This document shows positions 1 through 9,926 of a stretch of 64,000 nt of DNA, in pieces. A program made the position numbers and the translations under genes. The stretch's first letter is position 1. Each line of letters begins with the position of its first letter. The notes under the pieces were generated by a model. That model was not told the DNA's origin and did no database searches. It saw only the letters and a program-made list of their open reading frames with translations. Source of the stretch: Anaerosphaera aminiphila DSM 21120 (GTDB lineage Bacteria; Bacillota; Clostridia; Tissierellales; Peptoniphilaceae); the NCBI RefSeq assembly GCF_900129925.1, contig NZ_FQXI01000008.1, forward strand, positions 16,500 to 80,499. Direction: 5' to 3'.

Positions 1-1442
1 CATCTAAATCAATTGAACCCGACTTGGTATTAAAGGCTCTTTCAGGAGAAGAAGGCGACAAAATAACCACAAATAAAAATACAAATCAAAAAGAAAAACA
101 CGTTGCCAAGCCTGTTTTATCTTCTGACGGAGATGTAAATGGAGTCTTGTATATGACGGCAGACCTGTCATCTGTATACAAGGTGATTGACTATGCAAAG
201 ATAGTATTATCTGCCGCTACAGCACTGGCTCTTGGTATAACTATAGTTCTTGGATATATACTTGCCAGCTCTATTACAGTTCCCATTAGAGATCTTACAA
301 AAAAGGCAAGTAAAATGGCAGAAGGCGACTTTAATCAAAAGTTTGAAGTTAAAAGTGATGATGAAATCGGAAAATTGGGCTCCATGTTTAACTACTTAAC
401 TGAAGAATTAGACTCTACTATAAATCAAGTTAACCTTGAAAAAAGTAAGTTGAACACAATTTTTAACTACATGGCAGAAGGCGTTATTGCCGTTGATAGA
501 GAAGGATTCTTACTACATGCAAATCCAATAGCCAGAAATATTCTATCTCTTGATGAGGAGTACTTCTATAAAAAACAGGATTTAACTAAATTAAACATCT
601 TTGACATAAACTACTATGACGACTCCACGCTGGAGGGCGAAACTAAAGTAGATATAAAAGACAGTTTTTACAAAATAAAATATGCACCTTATAAAAAAGA
701 AGACGGGAAAAACTCCGGTCTTATTGTTGTGCTTCAAGATATAACCAAGGAACATAAATTAGACTTAATGAGAAAAGAGTTTGTGGCAAATGTCTCCCAC
801 GAGCTTAAAACTCCAATCACTACAATAAAATCCTATAGCGAGACAATATTGGAGTCACCTTTAGATAAAGATGATGTACATCACTTTGTAAGTATTATAA
901 ATAGAGAAAACAACAGAATGGGAAGATTGGTTTCAGATTTACTTCAACTTTCCAACTTAGACTATAACAGCTCCAACTGGAACTATGAGGAAATTGACAC
1001 TTACTTTGCAATAAACGAAATACTTGAAGTGCTGTCTGTGCTAATTGAAGAAAAACATCAAAATATTGAACTGGACATCCCAATGGATATAAAAGACATA
1101 TTCGCTGACAGACACGCACTTGAACAAGTTCTTATGAACATAATTTCAAATGCAATTAAGTATAGTGACGACTCCAGCACAATTAAAATTTCAGCCACTT
1201 CAAATTACTTTAACGTAAAGATAGTAGTTGAAGATCATGGCATAGGAATTCCAGAGGAAGACATAGATAGAATTTTTGAAAGATTTTACAGAGTGGAAAA
1301 GAGCAGAAGCAGAGCTCAAGGCGGAACAGGACTGGGCCTTTCAATAGCTAGGGAACTTATCCTCTCAATGAATGGAGACATTAAGTTGGAATCTAAACTA
1401 AACGAGGGAACTAAAGTAACTCTAACTTTTGAAACTGCATAG
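1..1442 (+). CDS. walK: WalK-type sensor histidine kinase, 5' truncated by window edge
   Basis: The frame is open to the left edge, so the N-terminus (first membrane helix and most of the extracellular sensor) lies outside; the TTG at 24 is not the real start. Visible order: end of the extracellular domain, a membrane helix at about residues 59-81 (counted from the TTG), a HAMP linker, a PAS domain, then HisKA with the phospho-acceptor motif NVSHELKTP, and HATPase_c with N box (NIISNAIKYS), DHGIGIP and GGTGLGLSIA. This architecture, followed directly by yycH, yycI and a metallo-beta-lactamase gene, is that of WalK, the essential kinase controlling cell-wall hydrolases in Firmicutes. The response regulator walR is expected just upstream. 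The stop overlaps the ribosome-binding site of yycH, so they are co-transcribed. Confidence 0.95.
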   Translation, partial: SKSIEPDLVLKALSGEEGDKITTNKNTNQKEKHVAKPVLSSDGDVNGVLYMTADLSSVYKVIDYAKIVLSAATALALGITIVLGYILASSITVPIRDLTKKASKMAEGDFNQKFEVKSDDEIGKLGSMFNYLTEELDSTINQVNLEKSKLNTIFNYMAEGVIAVDREGFLLHANPIARNILSLDEEYFYKKQDLTKLNIFDINYYDDSTLEGETKVDIKDSFYKIKYAPYKKEDGKNSGLIVVLQDITKEHKLDLMRKEFVANVSHELKTPITTIKSYSETILESPLDKDDVHHFVSIINRENNRMGRLVSDLLQLSNLDYNSSNWNYEEIDTYFAINEILEVLSVLIEEKHQNIELDIPMDIKDIFADRHALEQVLMNIISNAIKYSDDSSTIKISATSNYFNVKIVVEDHGIGIPEEDIDRIFERFYRVEKSRSRAQGGTGLGLSIARELILSMNGDIKLESKLNEGTKVTLTFETA

Positions 1443-1450
1443 GTGATAAT

Positions 1451-2812
1451 GTGAATAAAAAAAATATTATTTTAAATATAATTTTAATAGTTCTTGTAGC
1501 TCTGACAATAATCCAGTCCAGTTTTTTGTGGATTGATCTTCCTAAAAGAGAAACGTCAAACCAAGCTACAGAGTCCTACAACCCTGAAGAGCTCTTTATT
1601 GAAATATTAAAACCTCAAAAATTAATTGTAAACTTTGGAGAACAAAGACATACCATACTAAATAAATTTGACGATACCTACAAGGAGTATTTAGATACAA
1701 TTTTTACAATCTTTAATGAAACTGAAGAAGACAGTTTAGTTCCAATTACTGTTGAAGAATATTTGGACTTTCAGCAAAAGAGATCTATAGTCTTTGAATT
1801 TAATAGAGTTATAACGGGAAATATATTTAGAAATTTACTGGGCTTTTCAAATAAGAGCAACAAAAAAAATGACAATATACCCATTTCAAATATATATATT
1901 TCAGATTCAGATGTAATAATAGGAAATGCCAACGGATACTTTAAGTCCAATATCTCTATAAATAAGAGCATAGCCACTACCTTATCTACTATAGAAAATC
2001 AGGGCTACGAAAATTACAACAACTTCTTTGAACTATATGGAATTAAAAAGAACTTACTATTTCCTCAAAAAACCTCTATTTCAGTTAGAGATGTTTACTA
2101 CTCCAGTGACTTACTTCAAGTGGAGCAACAGACAAAAAATAACCTTGCTGAAAAGTTGTTAAGTCAAAGTATAGACTACATTCAAGAAATCACTCAAGAC
2201 AATGGAACTACATTTGTATATGAAGATAAATTTTTAACTTTAAATAACAATGGCGCTATATACTATGAGGATTCATCAAATATAGAATCTAAAGACAGAA
2301 ACTTATACACCTCTTTAAATAGTTCTATAAACTTTATTGCAAATAAAGTCGGAACTGTTGAAAGTCTATCTCTGTCTAAAATAGAGCCCATTGAATTAGG
2401 CAAAAACTTAGGCTATAAATTTTCTTTTAACATTTCAGAAGATTCTGTTCCCGTAGTTATAAACGGAGAAAAATATAAAAACTATATTGAACTGCAAGTT
2501 TTTTCCGATCACATAAGGTCCTATCAACAGGCCTATAGACAAATTGAAAACGACCCTGAAATTAAATACACCAACACCAGAGTACTTCCTCTTGAAAGTA
2601 TTGTAGACAAAAATAGAATTTTATTTGTAGATGAACTAAGTGAGCTCACAGTTCAAGATATCTTAGCGAAAATTCAAGACATTGACTTAGTTTATCTCTA
2701 TGACTTTCCAAAAGAGGAATTTCAAAAACTTAGCATTGCAGTTAAAATAAACTACGACAATAGAGAGCTGTTTTTTTCTACAGAATCAGGCAAATTTATA
2801 ATGGAGAGATAA
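1451..2812 (+). CDS. yycH: YycH-family regulator of WalK
   Basis: A 453-residue protein with a short cytoplasmic N-terminus, one membrane helix (about residues 5-27) and a large extracytoplasmic domain, the length and topology usual for YycH. The start is GTG with AGGTGAT upstream, overlapping the end of walK. In Bacillus YycH sits in the membrane with YycI and modulates WalK; in staphylococci the pair activates it. Identification rests on position between walK and yycI and on topology; the sequence itself diverges from model homologues, so the direction of regulation here is unknown. Confidence 0.85.
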   Translation: MNKKNIILNIILIVLVALTIIQSSFLWIDLPKRETSNQATESYNPEELFIEILKPQKLIVNFGEQRHTILNKFDDTYKEYLDTIFTIFNETEEDSLVPITVEEYLDFQQKRSIVFEFNRVITGNIFRNLLGFSNKSNKKNDNIPISNIYISDSDVIIGNANGYFKSNISINKSIATTLSTIENQGYENYNNFFELYGIKKNLLFPQKTSISVRDVYYSSDLLQVEQQTKNNLAEKLLSQSIDYIQEITQDNGTTFVYEDKFLTLNNNGAIYYEDSSNIESKDRNLYTSLNSSINFIANKVGTVESLSLSKIEPIELGKNLGYKFSFNISEDSVPVVINGEKYKNYIELQVFSDHIRSYQQAYRQIENDPEIKYTNTRVLPLESIVDKNRILFVDELSELTVQDILAKIQDIDLVYLYDFPKEEFQKLSIAVKINYDNRELFFSTESGKFIMER

Positions 2813-2813
2813 T

Positions 2814-3659
2814 ATGGATTGGTATAAATCTAAAAAAATATTAATTATAGCCCTGCTCATTACAAATATAGTGCTGTTTGGATACCTGTCTTTTAACTAC
2901 TATCAAAATAGAGATGAAACTACAACTTCTGCATTTGTTAAAGAAGTTTCTCAGTTACTTGCTGAAAAGGACATTAAAATTCATGAAGATGCCTATATTC
3001 CAAAAAACAAAAATAAACTTCCATCTCTACGAGTTGAATTTGAATCCTACTCTGCATCTGATATTAACAAAAGATTTTTTAATTCTACTGGATATGTTGA
3101 AGAGCCAAACTCCGGCTACACTAAAATCAACTCCGATAATGAACTAGTGGGAATTATAAACTCCAGAACTATAAGATATGAAAACTCAACTAAAAGCGGC
3201 TCCCTAAATATCTCTGACATGGTACAGGCTGAGGACTTAGCTGAAAAATTTTTAATTGAAAAGGATTTTGATATCTCCAATATGAAGTGTACCTTTAGAA
3301 GTGAAGAAGATGGAAAATATCAATTAATATACTCTAAAACCTTTGACGATGTAGTCATTGAAAGATCCTACACTAAATTTGTAATTGATAAAAAAATAGG
3401 TGTAGTCTCCATGGACAGACTTTGGTTAAATGTAATAGATAAATCTCAAACTGACATATCTCTTAGCTCTGCACCTAGAGCACTACTCACTTTACTTGAT
3501 GATAGTTCAAACTACGGAAAGACAATAGTTGAAATTGACGAATGCTATTATTTTGACCCTGAAGCTCAAGGATACCTTGAAGCAATACAGGGACGTGCAA
3601 TTCCCGCATGGAGAATTCAGTTTTCAGACGGAGAAAATGTAGAGGTGGACAACTATTAA
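2814..3659 (+). CDS. yycI: YycI-family regulator of WalK
   Basis: A 281-residue protein beginning with MDWYKSKKI followed by a membrane helix (about residues 8-27), the typical YycI opening, and then an extracytoplasmic domain of the YycI fold. It starts one base after the yycH stop with GGAGAG as ribosome-binding site, so translation is probably coupled. It should form a membrane complex with YycH and WalK. A 73-bp gap follows, larger than others in this block, so a second promoter for walJ is possible, but no convincing -35/-10 pair was seen. Confidence 0.85.
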   Translation: MDWYKSKKILIIALLITNIVLFGYLSFNYYQNRDETTTSAFVKEVSQLLAEKDIKIHEDAYIPKNKNKLPSLRVEFESYSASDINKRFFNSTGYVEEPNSGYTKINSDNELVGIINSRTIRYENSTKSGSLNISDMVQAEDLAEKFLIEKDFDISNMKCTFRSEEDGKYQLIYSKTFDDVVIERSYTKFVIDKKIGVVSMDRLWLNVIDKSQTDISLSSAPRALLTLLDDSSNYGKTIVEIDECYYFDPEAQGYLEAIQGRAIPAWRIQFSDGENVEVDNY

Positions 3660-3732
3660 GTCCATCTCTTTTTATTAAAAGTATTCACAATTAATTTAGT
3701 TTATATGGTAAAATAAAATACTGGAGGTTTTT

Positions 3733-4518
3733 ATGAAATTTTGTTCTTTATCAAGTGGTTCAAATGGAAATTGTGAATACATTGAATATAAAAATACTAA
3801 AATATTAATAGATGCCGGACTTTCCGGGAAAAAAATTGAAGGCTTATTAAAATCCATAGATGTAGATATTAGTGAGATAGATGCTATTTTTGTAACACAT
3901 GAGCACTTAGATCACATAAAGGGCGTTGGAGTTTTATCTAGAAGGCATGACTTAAAAGTATTTGCCACAAGCGAAACTTTTCACAACATGTTGCCTACTA
4001 TAAAAGATATAAAAACTGAAAATTCTTTTTTATTTGAAAACTCAAAACCCTTTTACTTTAAAGATTTATATATAGATCCTATTAATTCCTTTCACGACTG
4101 CGAAAACGGAACTTGTTTTAGTGTAACCGGAGACAAAAAAGTTTCAGTTGTAACTGACACAGGTTGGATTAACACTGAACTGTTGGAAAAAATGGAAAAT
4201 TCAAGTCTCTACTATATTGAGGCAAACCACGACTATGACATGCTTATAAATGGCAGTTACCCTTGGAGTTTGAAACAGCGCATTATCTCAAACAGAGGTC
4301 ATTTATCTAATGTAAATGCCGCTGAAGCTCTTCAGAAATTAATTAATAAGAAAAAGGAAATTGTAATGCTTTCTCACCTTTCAAACGACAATAACTTGCC
4401 CAGACTTGCAACGAGAACTGTAAGAGATTTTCTTTCAAACAAGAATATTTTAGAGGGTACTGATTATATACTTGAAGTTTCTCCCAGAGAAGAGGCTTCA
4501 ATAGTTCATGAACTTTAG
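3733..4518 (+). CDS. walJ: WalJ/YycJ metallo-beta-lactamase-fold hydrolase
   Basis: A 261-residue MBL-fold protein. The N-terminus has the YycJ-like SSGSNGNC stretch, the metal-binding signature THEHLDH lies at residues 55-61, and a DTG metal ligand region follows mid-protein; H(N)RGHLS occurs towards the C-terminus. WalJ is the conserved partner of the WalRK locus, linked in streptococci and bacilli to coordination of cell division and DNA replication/repair; it is probably a 5'-3' exonuclease-type enzyme (family knowledge). A strong GGAGG precedes the ATG. The stop overlaps the ribosome-binding site of surE. Confidence 0.9.
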   Translation: MKFCSLSSGSNGNCEYIEYKNTKILIDAGLSGKKIEGLLKSIDVDISEIDAIFVTHEHLDHIKGVGVLSRRHDLKVFATSETFHNMLPTIKDIKTENSFLFENSKPFYFKDLYIDPINSFHDCENGTCFSVTGDKKVSVVTDTGWINTELLEKMENSSLYYIEANHDYDMLINGSYPWSLKQRIISNRGHLSNVNAAEALQKLINKKKEIVMLSHLSNDNNLPRLATRTVRDFLSNKNILEGTDYILEVSPREEASIVHEL

Positions 4519-4526
4519 GAGGTATT

Positions 4527-5270
4527 ATGAATATATTACTCACCAATGACGACGGCGTATTTGCACCGGGCATAAAGGAACTTGGAAGACGACTTTTAAA
4601 AGAGGGTCACCACGTTACAATAGTTGCCCCTGAAGAAGAAAATTCAGGCAAGAGTCACGCCATTACACTAATGAAAAAACTAAGATTTAGTTTAGTAGAT
4701 ATAGAAGACTTAGACTGCTTGGCATATAGCGTTTCTGGAACACCTGCAGACTGCGTTAGAGCAGCTTTGGAAATACTTGGAAATAATTTTGACTACTGTT
4801 TCTCAGGATGTAACTTGGGGTATAATGCTGGAATGGACATTTTATATTCCGGGACAGTTTCAGCTGCCATTGAAGCAAATGTATTTGGAATAAATTCAAT
4901 TGCAGTATCAACTGAATTTAGTAGAACCGGACCAAACTATAGGACTGCCTCTAAAATTGCAGTTGATGTATTTAACAAACTCAGTGACAAAGTTGAAAAA
5001 GTTCAAGTCTTAAATGTAAATGTTCCAAATGTTGATTATAAAGACGTTAAGGGTATAGAAGTTTGTAGAATAGGCGGTTCTGTAATGGACAAGTACACAA
5101 GTTACAAGACAGCTAATGGATATACTTTAGAGCTGCATGGCAGAAATCACTGCGAACATGCAAGTGAAACTGACCGCTATTTCTTAGATGAAGGATATGC
5201 TACAGTTACACCTCTTCTATATGACCTGACAAATGATCAACTTATTAAAAGCTTGAAAGAGCACATATAA
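4527..5270 (+). CDS. surE: 5'/3'-nucleotidase SurE
   Basis: A 247-residue protein with the diagnostic SurE N-terminus: ILLTNDDGVFAPGI at residues 3-16, whose two Asp ligate the divalent metal. SGTPADCV and YNAGMDILYSGTVSAA supply the other conserved loops around the active site. It dephosphorylates nucleoside 5'- and 3'-monophosphates. Length is normal. It starts nine bases after walJ with AGGAGG overlapping the walJ stop, so it belongs to the wal operon transcript. Confidence 0.95.
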   Translation: MNILLTNDDGVFAPGIKELGRRLLKEGHHVTIVAPEEENSGKSHAITLMKKLRFSLVDIEDLDCLAYSVSGTPADCVRAALEILGNNFDYCFSGCNLGYNAGMDILYSGTVSAAIEANVFGINSIAVSTEFSRTGPNYRTASKIAVDVFNKLSDKVEKVQVLNVNVPNVDYKDVKGIEVCRIGGSVMDKYTSYKTANGYTLELHGRNHCEHASETDRYFLDEGYATVTPLLYDLTNDQLIKSLKEHI

Positions 5271-5282
5271 GGAGTGCATATA

Positions 5283-5585
5283 ATGAATAAAAAAGTAAAC
5301 TTATGGAGCCAAAGAGAACAGTTTGCTTATAAAATTCTTCTTGCAACATTAGTTTTTTCTCTCTTTTTATCTTTCTTTATAGGCGATAAAAAATCTATTG
5401 AAGGATTTTTAAGCTATATATCTCTTGGATTTCTAAATGCAAGTTTCATTGTCTTTATAATATTTAAAGCCATGAACTTACTTCAAAACAAAGAGACAAA
5501 TTTAAAACCTCTACTTTCAATTTCTGTAGATGTAGCTATGGCAGCTTTTTTACTCTACACATTTTGGTTTAGGCTAACACCATGA
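5283..5585 (+). CDS. Small membrane protein of unknown function
   Basis: About 100 residues with probably three membrane helices (roughly residues 18-38, 45-66 and 76-95) and a basic N-terminus. An in-frame GTG at 5274 lies inside the GGAG ribosome-binding site (5271-5274), so the ATG at 5283, eight bases downstream, is taken as the start. Its last four bases (ATGA) overlap the start of the next gene, implying translational coupling to the hydrolase. No family was recognised. Confidence 0.75.
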   Translation: MNKKVNLWSQREQFAYKILLATLVFSLFLSFFIGDKKSIEGFLSYISLGFLNASFIVFIIFKAMNLLQNKETNLKPLLSISVDVAMAAFLLYTFWFRLTP

Positions 5586-6472
5586 AAGAAATTTTATATT
5601 ATAAATCAAGTAACGGCATAAATAATATTTATGCCGAAATTTATAATTGCGAAAATCCCAAGTGTGTTTTACAAATTGCCCATGGAATGTGCGAATATAT
5701 TACCAGATATGAGGATTTTGCCAACTACTTAAATAAACACAACATTGTAGTTGCGGGAAATGATCACCTTGGACATGGCAGAAGTGCAGAAACTCTCGGA
5801 TACTTTGGAGAAGGTGACAACTTAAACCACGCCGTAGATGACATTGAAAAACTAAGCCTTATATTAAAAGAGCGATATGACCTTCCCATATACTACTTGG
5901 GACACAGCATGGGTTCCTTTATAATGAGATACTTTATATCAAAGTACAGTGCAGAAAAGTGCATTCTCATGGGTACGGGATATATTGACGACTTCTCTGC
6001 AACTGTGTTGGATTTACTTTCAATTTTTATCTCTAAAGTCAAAGGCGACAAATACATAAGTAAACTCTTAGTAAAACTCTCCACGGGAGCTTACGCTAAG
6101 AAAGTAAGAGGTGATACCTATGACTGGATAAGTTACAACAGAGAAAATGTAGAAAAATTTGCAAATGACCCACTGTGTAATTACTCTTTCACAGTCAACG
6201 GATATAGAACTCTTGGGAAGTACTTACTTAAAATAAATACTCACTTAACTATAGATAGAACCAGCAGAGAAACTAAAATTCTCTTTGTCTCAGGAGAAGA
6301 TGACCCAGTGGGAAATTTTAAAAAAGGCGTTTTAAAAATCTACAACAAGTACAAAAAAAAGGGATTTAAAAATATAAAATTAATATTTTATAAAAATATG
6401 CGCCACGAAATTTTAAATGAAGATAATAGAGAAATTGTATACAGTGATATTTTAAACTTTTTAGAAAATTAA
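5582..6472 (+). CDS. Alpha/beta hydrolase, lysophospholipase/monoacylglycerol lipase type
   Basis: A 296-residue serine hydrolase of the PldB/monoglyceride-lipase (Hydrolase_4) group. Visible features: the N-terminal HG oxyanion segment (QIAHGMCEY), GNDHLGHGRS, the nucleophile elbow GHSMGS, the acid in SGEDDPVG, and the catalytic His in NMRHEIL. No signal peptide, so it is cytoplasmic, probably acting on lysophospholipids or monoacylglycerols. It overlaps the preceding small gene by ATGA and is followed by a strong terminator, so it is the last gene of the wal transcript. Confidence 0.88.
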   Translation: MKEILYYKSSNGINNIYAEIYNCENPKCVLQIAHGMCEYITRYEDFANYLNKHNIVVAGNDHLGHGRSAETLGYFGEGDNLNHAVDDIEKLSLILKERYDLPIYYLGHSMGSFIMRYFISKYSAEKCILMGTGYIDDFSATVLDLLSIFISKVKGDKYISKLLVKLSTGAYAKKVRGDTYDWISYNRENVEKFANDPLCNYSFTVNGYRTLGKYLLKINTHLTIDRTSRETKILFVSGEDDPVGNFKKGVLKIYNKYKKKGFKNIKLIFYKNMRHEILNEDNREIVYSDILNFLEN

Positions 6473-6473
6473 G

Positions 6474-6512
6474 ACTCCTTACAAGGTAATGTTGTAAGGA
6501 GTTTTTATTTTT
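6474..6512 (+). terminator. Intrinsic terminator of the wal-surE operon
   Basis: ACTCCTTACAA (6474-6484) pairs perfectly with TTGTAAGGAGT (6492-6502) across a 7-base loop and is followed by TTTTATTTTT. It sits just after the hydrolase stop and before the convergent aldolase gene. Confidence 0.9.
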
Positions 6513-6521
6513 AATACTATA

Positions 6522-7535
6522 TTAAATTTCTAGTAGACAGTTTTTTAAACTTTCTATTTCTTCATCAGTTGTCTTATAAGTTGTAACAAATCTAAGTGCT
6601 TTGTTTTCTTTATCATAAGGGCTTACTTCAAATAAGTTTTGCTCTCTTAATTTTTCTATTTTTGAAGTGGGATATATGATAAATATTTGATTGCTCTTAG
6701 GCGTTTGATAAAACTCTATTTTAGTCTCCTCAATTGCCTTTGCTAACTTCAAACTGCTATTATAGGCTTTCTTTCCAAGTTCATAGTAAAGTCCATTTTC
6801 AAAGAGCGCTTCAAATTGAGCTCCCATTACGAATCCCTTTGCCATTACAGCTCCTCTTTGCTTCATAAAGTTTCTCAAATTTTGCTTTAACTCATCTTCC
6901 ACCACTACCAGTGCCTCACCGTAAAGTGCTCCATTTTTTGTTCCACCCAGTGTAAAAATATCGCACACTTCGCATAAGTCAGCCACGTCCATTCCCGATG
7001 CAGCAAGGCCCACTGCCATTCTAGCTCCATCTATATATAAGTACAGTCCATGCTCTAAACATACGTCATAGATACTTTTTATTTCTTCATAGCTATATAC
7101 TGTTCCAAGCTCAGTTGTTTGAGATATGTATACGACTTTTGGAACTATATGGTACTCCTCTGTGAAATCCTCTAATCTTTCTTCTAGAGCATCTGCGCTT
7201 AACTTTCCATCTTCTGAGTGTATTAGCTCCACCTTGTGTCCTGTCGCCTCTATTGAGCCTGCCTCGTGCCCTACAATGTGTCCGGACTCCACTGCAATAA
7301 TTCCCTCATAGTGCATTAAATTTGCAGAAATTCCTATAATATTTGCAATAGTTCCCCCGGCTAAAAATTCAATTTCAATGTCATCTCTTTTTAAATCTCT
7401 CTTTATTAATTCTTTAGCCCTATTGGTGTACTCGTCATTTCCATATCCAATATTCGCCTTTTCTCTTACACTTGCCAATTTTTTATAAACTTCCTCATGA
7501 CATAGGTCATTATAATCATTTAAAAAAACATTCAT
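6522..7535 (-). CDS. ltaE: Low-specificity L-threonine aldolase
   Basis: A 337-residue PLP enzyme of the beta-eliminating lyase/threonine aldolase family. The PLP lysine is in TLGGTKNG (Lys200), the conserved Asp is in LYIDGARMA (Asp169), and the N-terminal YGNDEYT motif matches aldolases. It cleaves L-threonine or allo-threonine to glycine and acetaldehyde. It is a single-gene unit; GGAGGTG precedes the ATG. It could supply glycine for fermentation or one-carbon metabolism in this presumed amino-acid fermenter (inference). Confidence 0.9.
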   Translation of the reverse strand: MNVFLNDYNDLCHEEVYKKLASVREKANIGYGNDEYTNRAKELIKRDLKRDDIEIEFLAGGTIANIIGISANLMHYEGIIAVESGHIVGHEAGSIEATGHKVELIHSEDGKLSADALEERLEDFTEEYHIVPKVVYISQTTELGTVYSYEEIKSIYDVCLEHGLYLYIDGARMAVGLAASGMDVADLCEVCDIFTLGGTKNGALYGEALVVVEDELKQNLRNFMKQRGAVMAKGFVMGAQFEALFENGLYYELGKKAYNSSLKLAKAIEETKIEFYQTPKSNQIFIIYPTSKIEKLREQNLFEVSPYDKENKALRFVTTYKTTDEEIESLKNCLLEI

Positions 7536-7692
7536 ATTTACACCTCCAAATTACAATAATTATAACATATAGACCCTGTTTCTACTTTAAAATATTAACA
7601 ATTATAAGTGCCTATTCACTTAAACTTACCTAATTTAAGCTAAATACTGTGATATAATTAAGTTAATAATAAATTTTAATAGAGGAGAAAAT

Positions 7693-8766
7693 ATGAAAAA
7701 TAAACATGGAGCTAATATATTTGAACTCTCAAGAAAATACGGATTTGAAATCGAAGATATACTAGACTTCTCATCTAATATAAATCCTTTGGGAGCTTCT
7801 AAAAAAGCTATGGAGCACTTAAAAAACAACTTGGAATTAATAAGCACCTATCCCGACCCTGAATACTTTGATTTAAAAAGCGCTATTTCCAATTACACAA
7901 ATTCAAATATGGAAGATATATTTCTGGGAAGTGGAACTACAGAACTTTTAAAAGAATATATACAGTATATAAACCCGAAAAATGCAATGATTTTATCACC
8001 TTGTTACAGCGAATATGAAAGCGAACTAAAAAAAATAAATTCAAATATATTTCACTATGCACTAAATGAAGATTTGGAATTTAAAATAAATGTAGAAGAC
8101 TTAATAAGTGAAATTAACCTTAATAAAATAAACTTGTTAATCTTTGCAAATCCAAATAATCCAACAGGAACAATTTTAAGTAGAAGTGAAATAGAAAATA
8201 TTTTAAATAATACAGATACCTTTTTACTAATTGACGAAACTTATGTGGAATTTACAAATACAGATGAATTTTCTTCAATTCCACTTACAAAAAAATACAG
8301 CAAGTTATTTGTTACAAGAGGTGTGAGTAAATTTTTTGCAGCCCCTGGAATAAGATTGGGGTATGCAATAACTTCTGATGAAAATACGAAGATTCACTTT
8401 AACAGCAACTCAATGTTGTGGAGTATAAATATATTTGCAGAACTAATGGGACAAGTTATGTTCTCCGACAGCGAATATCTAAACACTGTTTTTAACTTTA
8501 TAAAAGCTGAGAGAACTTATATGACTGACGAACTTTCAAAACTGCAAAATTTAAAAGTTTATAGCTCCCAAGGAAATTTTATACTATGTAAAATATTAAA
8601 TGATATAACCGCCCACGAACTTAGAGAACATCTGCTTAAAAAGGCAATTGTAATAAGAGACTGCTCTAACTTCGTTGGACTTACTAAAAATCACTTTAGA
8701 TTTTGTATTTTAAAAGAAGAAGATAACAAAAAACTGGTTTCTGAAATTGCAGAATTTTTAAAATAA
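7693..8766 (+). CDS. PLP-dependent class I/II aminotransferase, CobD/HisC-like
   Basis: 357 residues, fold type I PLP enzyme. HGAN near the N-terminus and DFSSNINPLG (residues 25-34) are typical of threonine-phosphate decarboxylase (CobD); NPNNPTG, DETY (Asp181) and VSKFFAAPGIRLGY (PLP Lys213) are shared with histidinol-phosphate aminotransferase. No cobalamin or histidine genes are nearby, so substrate cannot be settled; L-threonine-phosphate or histidinol-phosphate are the family possibilities. Start ATG has GAGGAG upstream; monocistronic with a terminator after it. Confidence 0.82.
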   Translation: MKNKHGANIFELSRKYGFEIEDILDFSSNINPLGASKKAMEHLKNNLELISTYPDPEYFDLKSAISNYTNSNMEDIFLGSGTTELLKEYIQYINPKNAMILSPCYSEYESELKKINSNIFHYALNEDLEFKINVEDLISEINLNKINLLIFANPNNPTGTILSRSEIENILNNTDTFLLIDETYVEFTNTDEFSSIPLTKKYSKLFVTRGVSKFFAAPGIRLGYAITSDENTKIHFNSNSMLWSINIFAELMGQVMFSDSEYLNTVFNFIKAERTYMTDELSKLQNLKVYSSQGNFILCKILNDITAHELREHLLKKAIVIRDCSNFVGLTKNHFRFCILKEEDNKKLVSEIAEFLK

Positions 8767-8809
8767 AAAAACAGCTCTATTAGTTTATCTAACTGTAGAG
8801 CTGTTTTTA
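8766..8809 (+). terminator. Intrinsic terminator after the CobD/HisC-like gene
   Basis: AACAGCTCTA (8770-8779) pairs with TAGAGCTGTT (8796-8805), extended by flanking A and T runs; followed by a T tract. The A-rich left flank could also let it act on minus-strand transcripts. Confidence 0.88.
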
Positions 8810-8891
8810 CAAGTTATATTTAATCAACAAATTTTTATTTTTACTGCCTCTTGTTAAACTATATATTTATAAGCTAAACATATTTTATTTT

Positions 8892-9833
8892 TTAATACCC
8901 TCTATTAAAATTTACAATATTTACTACGTCTCTTCCCTCTTTCAAATTCTTTAAATTAGCTACTACTCCTCGTAAAAATCTCTCTTCAGCATCTTCTGAG
9001 CTGGAGGAAATATGCGGAGAAATATATACATTATCCATATCCCAAAGAGGACTGTCCACTGAAAGAGGCTCTACTTCAAATACATCTAAGGCAGCAGCTC
9101 TAACTTTTCCACTTTTTAAATTTTTCACAAGTGCTCTTTCATCTATTACAGCACCTCTAGAAATATTAACTATAGATACACCATCTTTTAACTTTTTAAA
9201 TCTCTCTTCATTTAAAAATCCATCAGTTGACTCTGTTGCCGGAAGTACCATAACTATAAAATCTGCACTTGAAAGTTCGCTGTCTAAATTGTCGTCTTTA
9301 ACACAGTAGTCAAAATATTTAACATCTCTTCCCGAAGTATTATATCCCACAATTTCCATGTCAAAGCCCTGTAATCTCTTAGCCCCCTCCTGAGCTAGAG
9401 AACCTGTACCTAAAAATAATATTTTTTTGCCATATAAATTTCCCGACTTTAATCTATACTTCCAAAGCTTTTTATCTTGATTTCTAATATCAACTTTTGC
9501 CATCTTTGTCATTTCAAGTAAATTAAATACAGTCCACTCTCCTATTGGCTCTGAGTAGGCTCCATGATTATTTGTCACAACTATGTTGTTTTCTCTTATA
9601 TAATCTACTGGCAAATAGTCAATTCCCATTGAATATAAAAATATATACTTCAAGTTTTTAAACTTTGACAAGTCCATCTTAGCTAATAACATTGAGCCAC
9701 AGATTACAACTGCATCTGTCTTATAGTTTCCCGAGTCCACATCTGCCGGAGTAATGTGTTCCATTTCAAAACCCAACTTACTAATTTCTCTTACTTGCTC
9801 TTCATTTACTCTTCCTACCATTGCAACTTTCAT
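8892..9833 (-). CDS. D-isomer-specific 2-hydroxyacid dehydrogenase
   Basis: 313 residues. The catalytic set of the family is visible: Arg226 in NISRGAVID, Glu255 in FEVEPL and His274 in ISPHISS. The NAD-binding loop reads GTGSLA (142-147), with Ala in place of the usual last Gly, a common variant. It reduces 2-oxoacids to D-2-hydroxyacids (or the reverse) with NAD(P)H; the substrate cannot be told from sequence. GAGGTG precedes the ATG. It stands alone, divergent from the zinc-ribbon protein gene. Confidence 0.88.
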   Translation of the reverse strand: MKVAMVGRVNEEQVREISKLGFEMEHITPADVDSGNYKTDAVVICGSMLLAKMDLSKFKNLKYIFLYSMGIDYLPVDYIRENNIVVTNNHGAYSEPIGEWTVFNLLEMTKMAKVDIRNQDKKLWKYRLKSGNLYGKKILFLGTGSLAQEGAKRLQGFDMEIVGYNTSGRDVKYFDYCVKDDNLDSELSSADFIVMVLPATESTDGFLNEERFKKLKDGVSIVNISRGAVIDERALVKNLKSGKVRAAALDVFEVEPLSVDSPLWDMDNVYISPHISSSSEDAEERFLRGVVANLKNLKEGRDVVNIVNFNRGY

Positions 9834-9926
9834 ATTTACACCTCAAACACTCTTATATTTTAATAGATAGTTTATACCCAATTATCCAGCCATGGCAAAC
9901 CACATTAGTGTACATCTTAGGAAAAT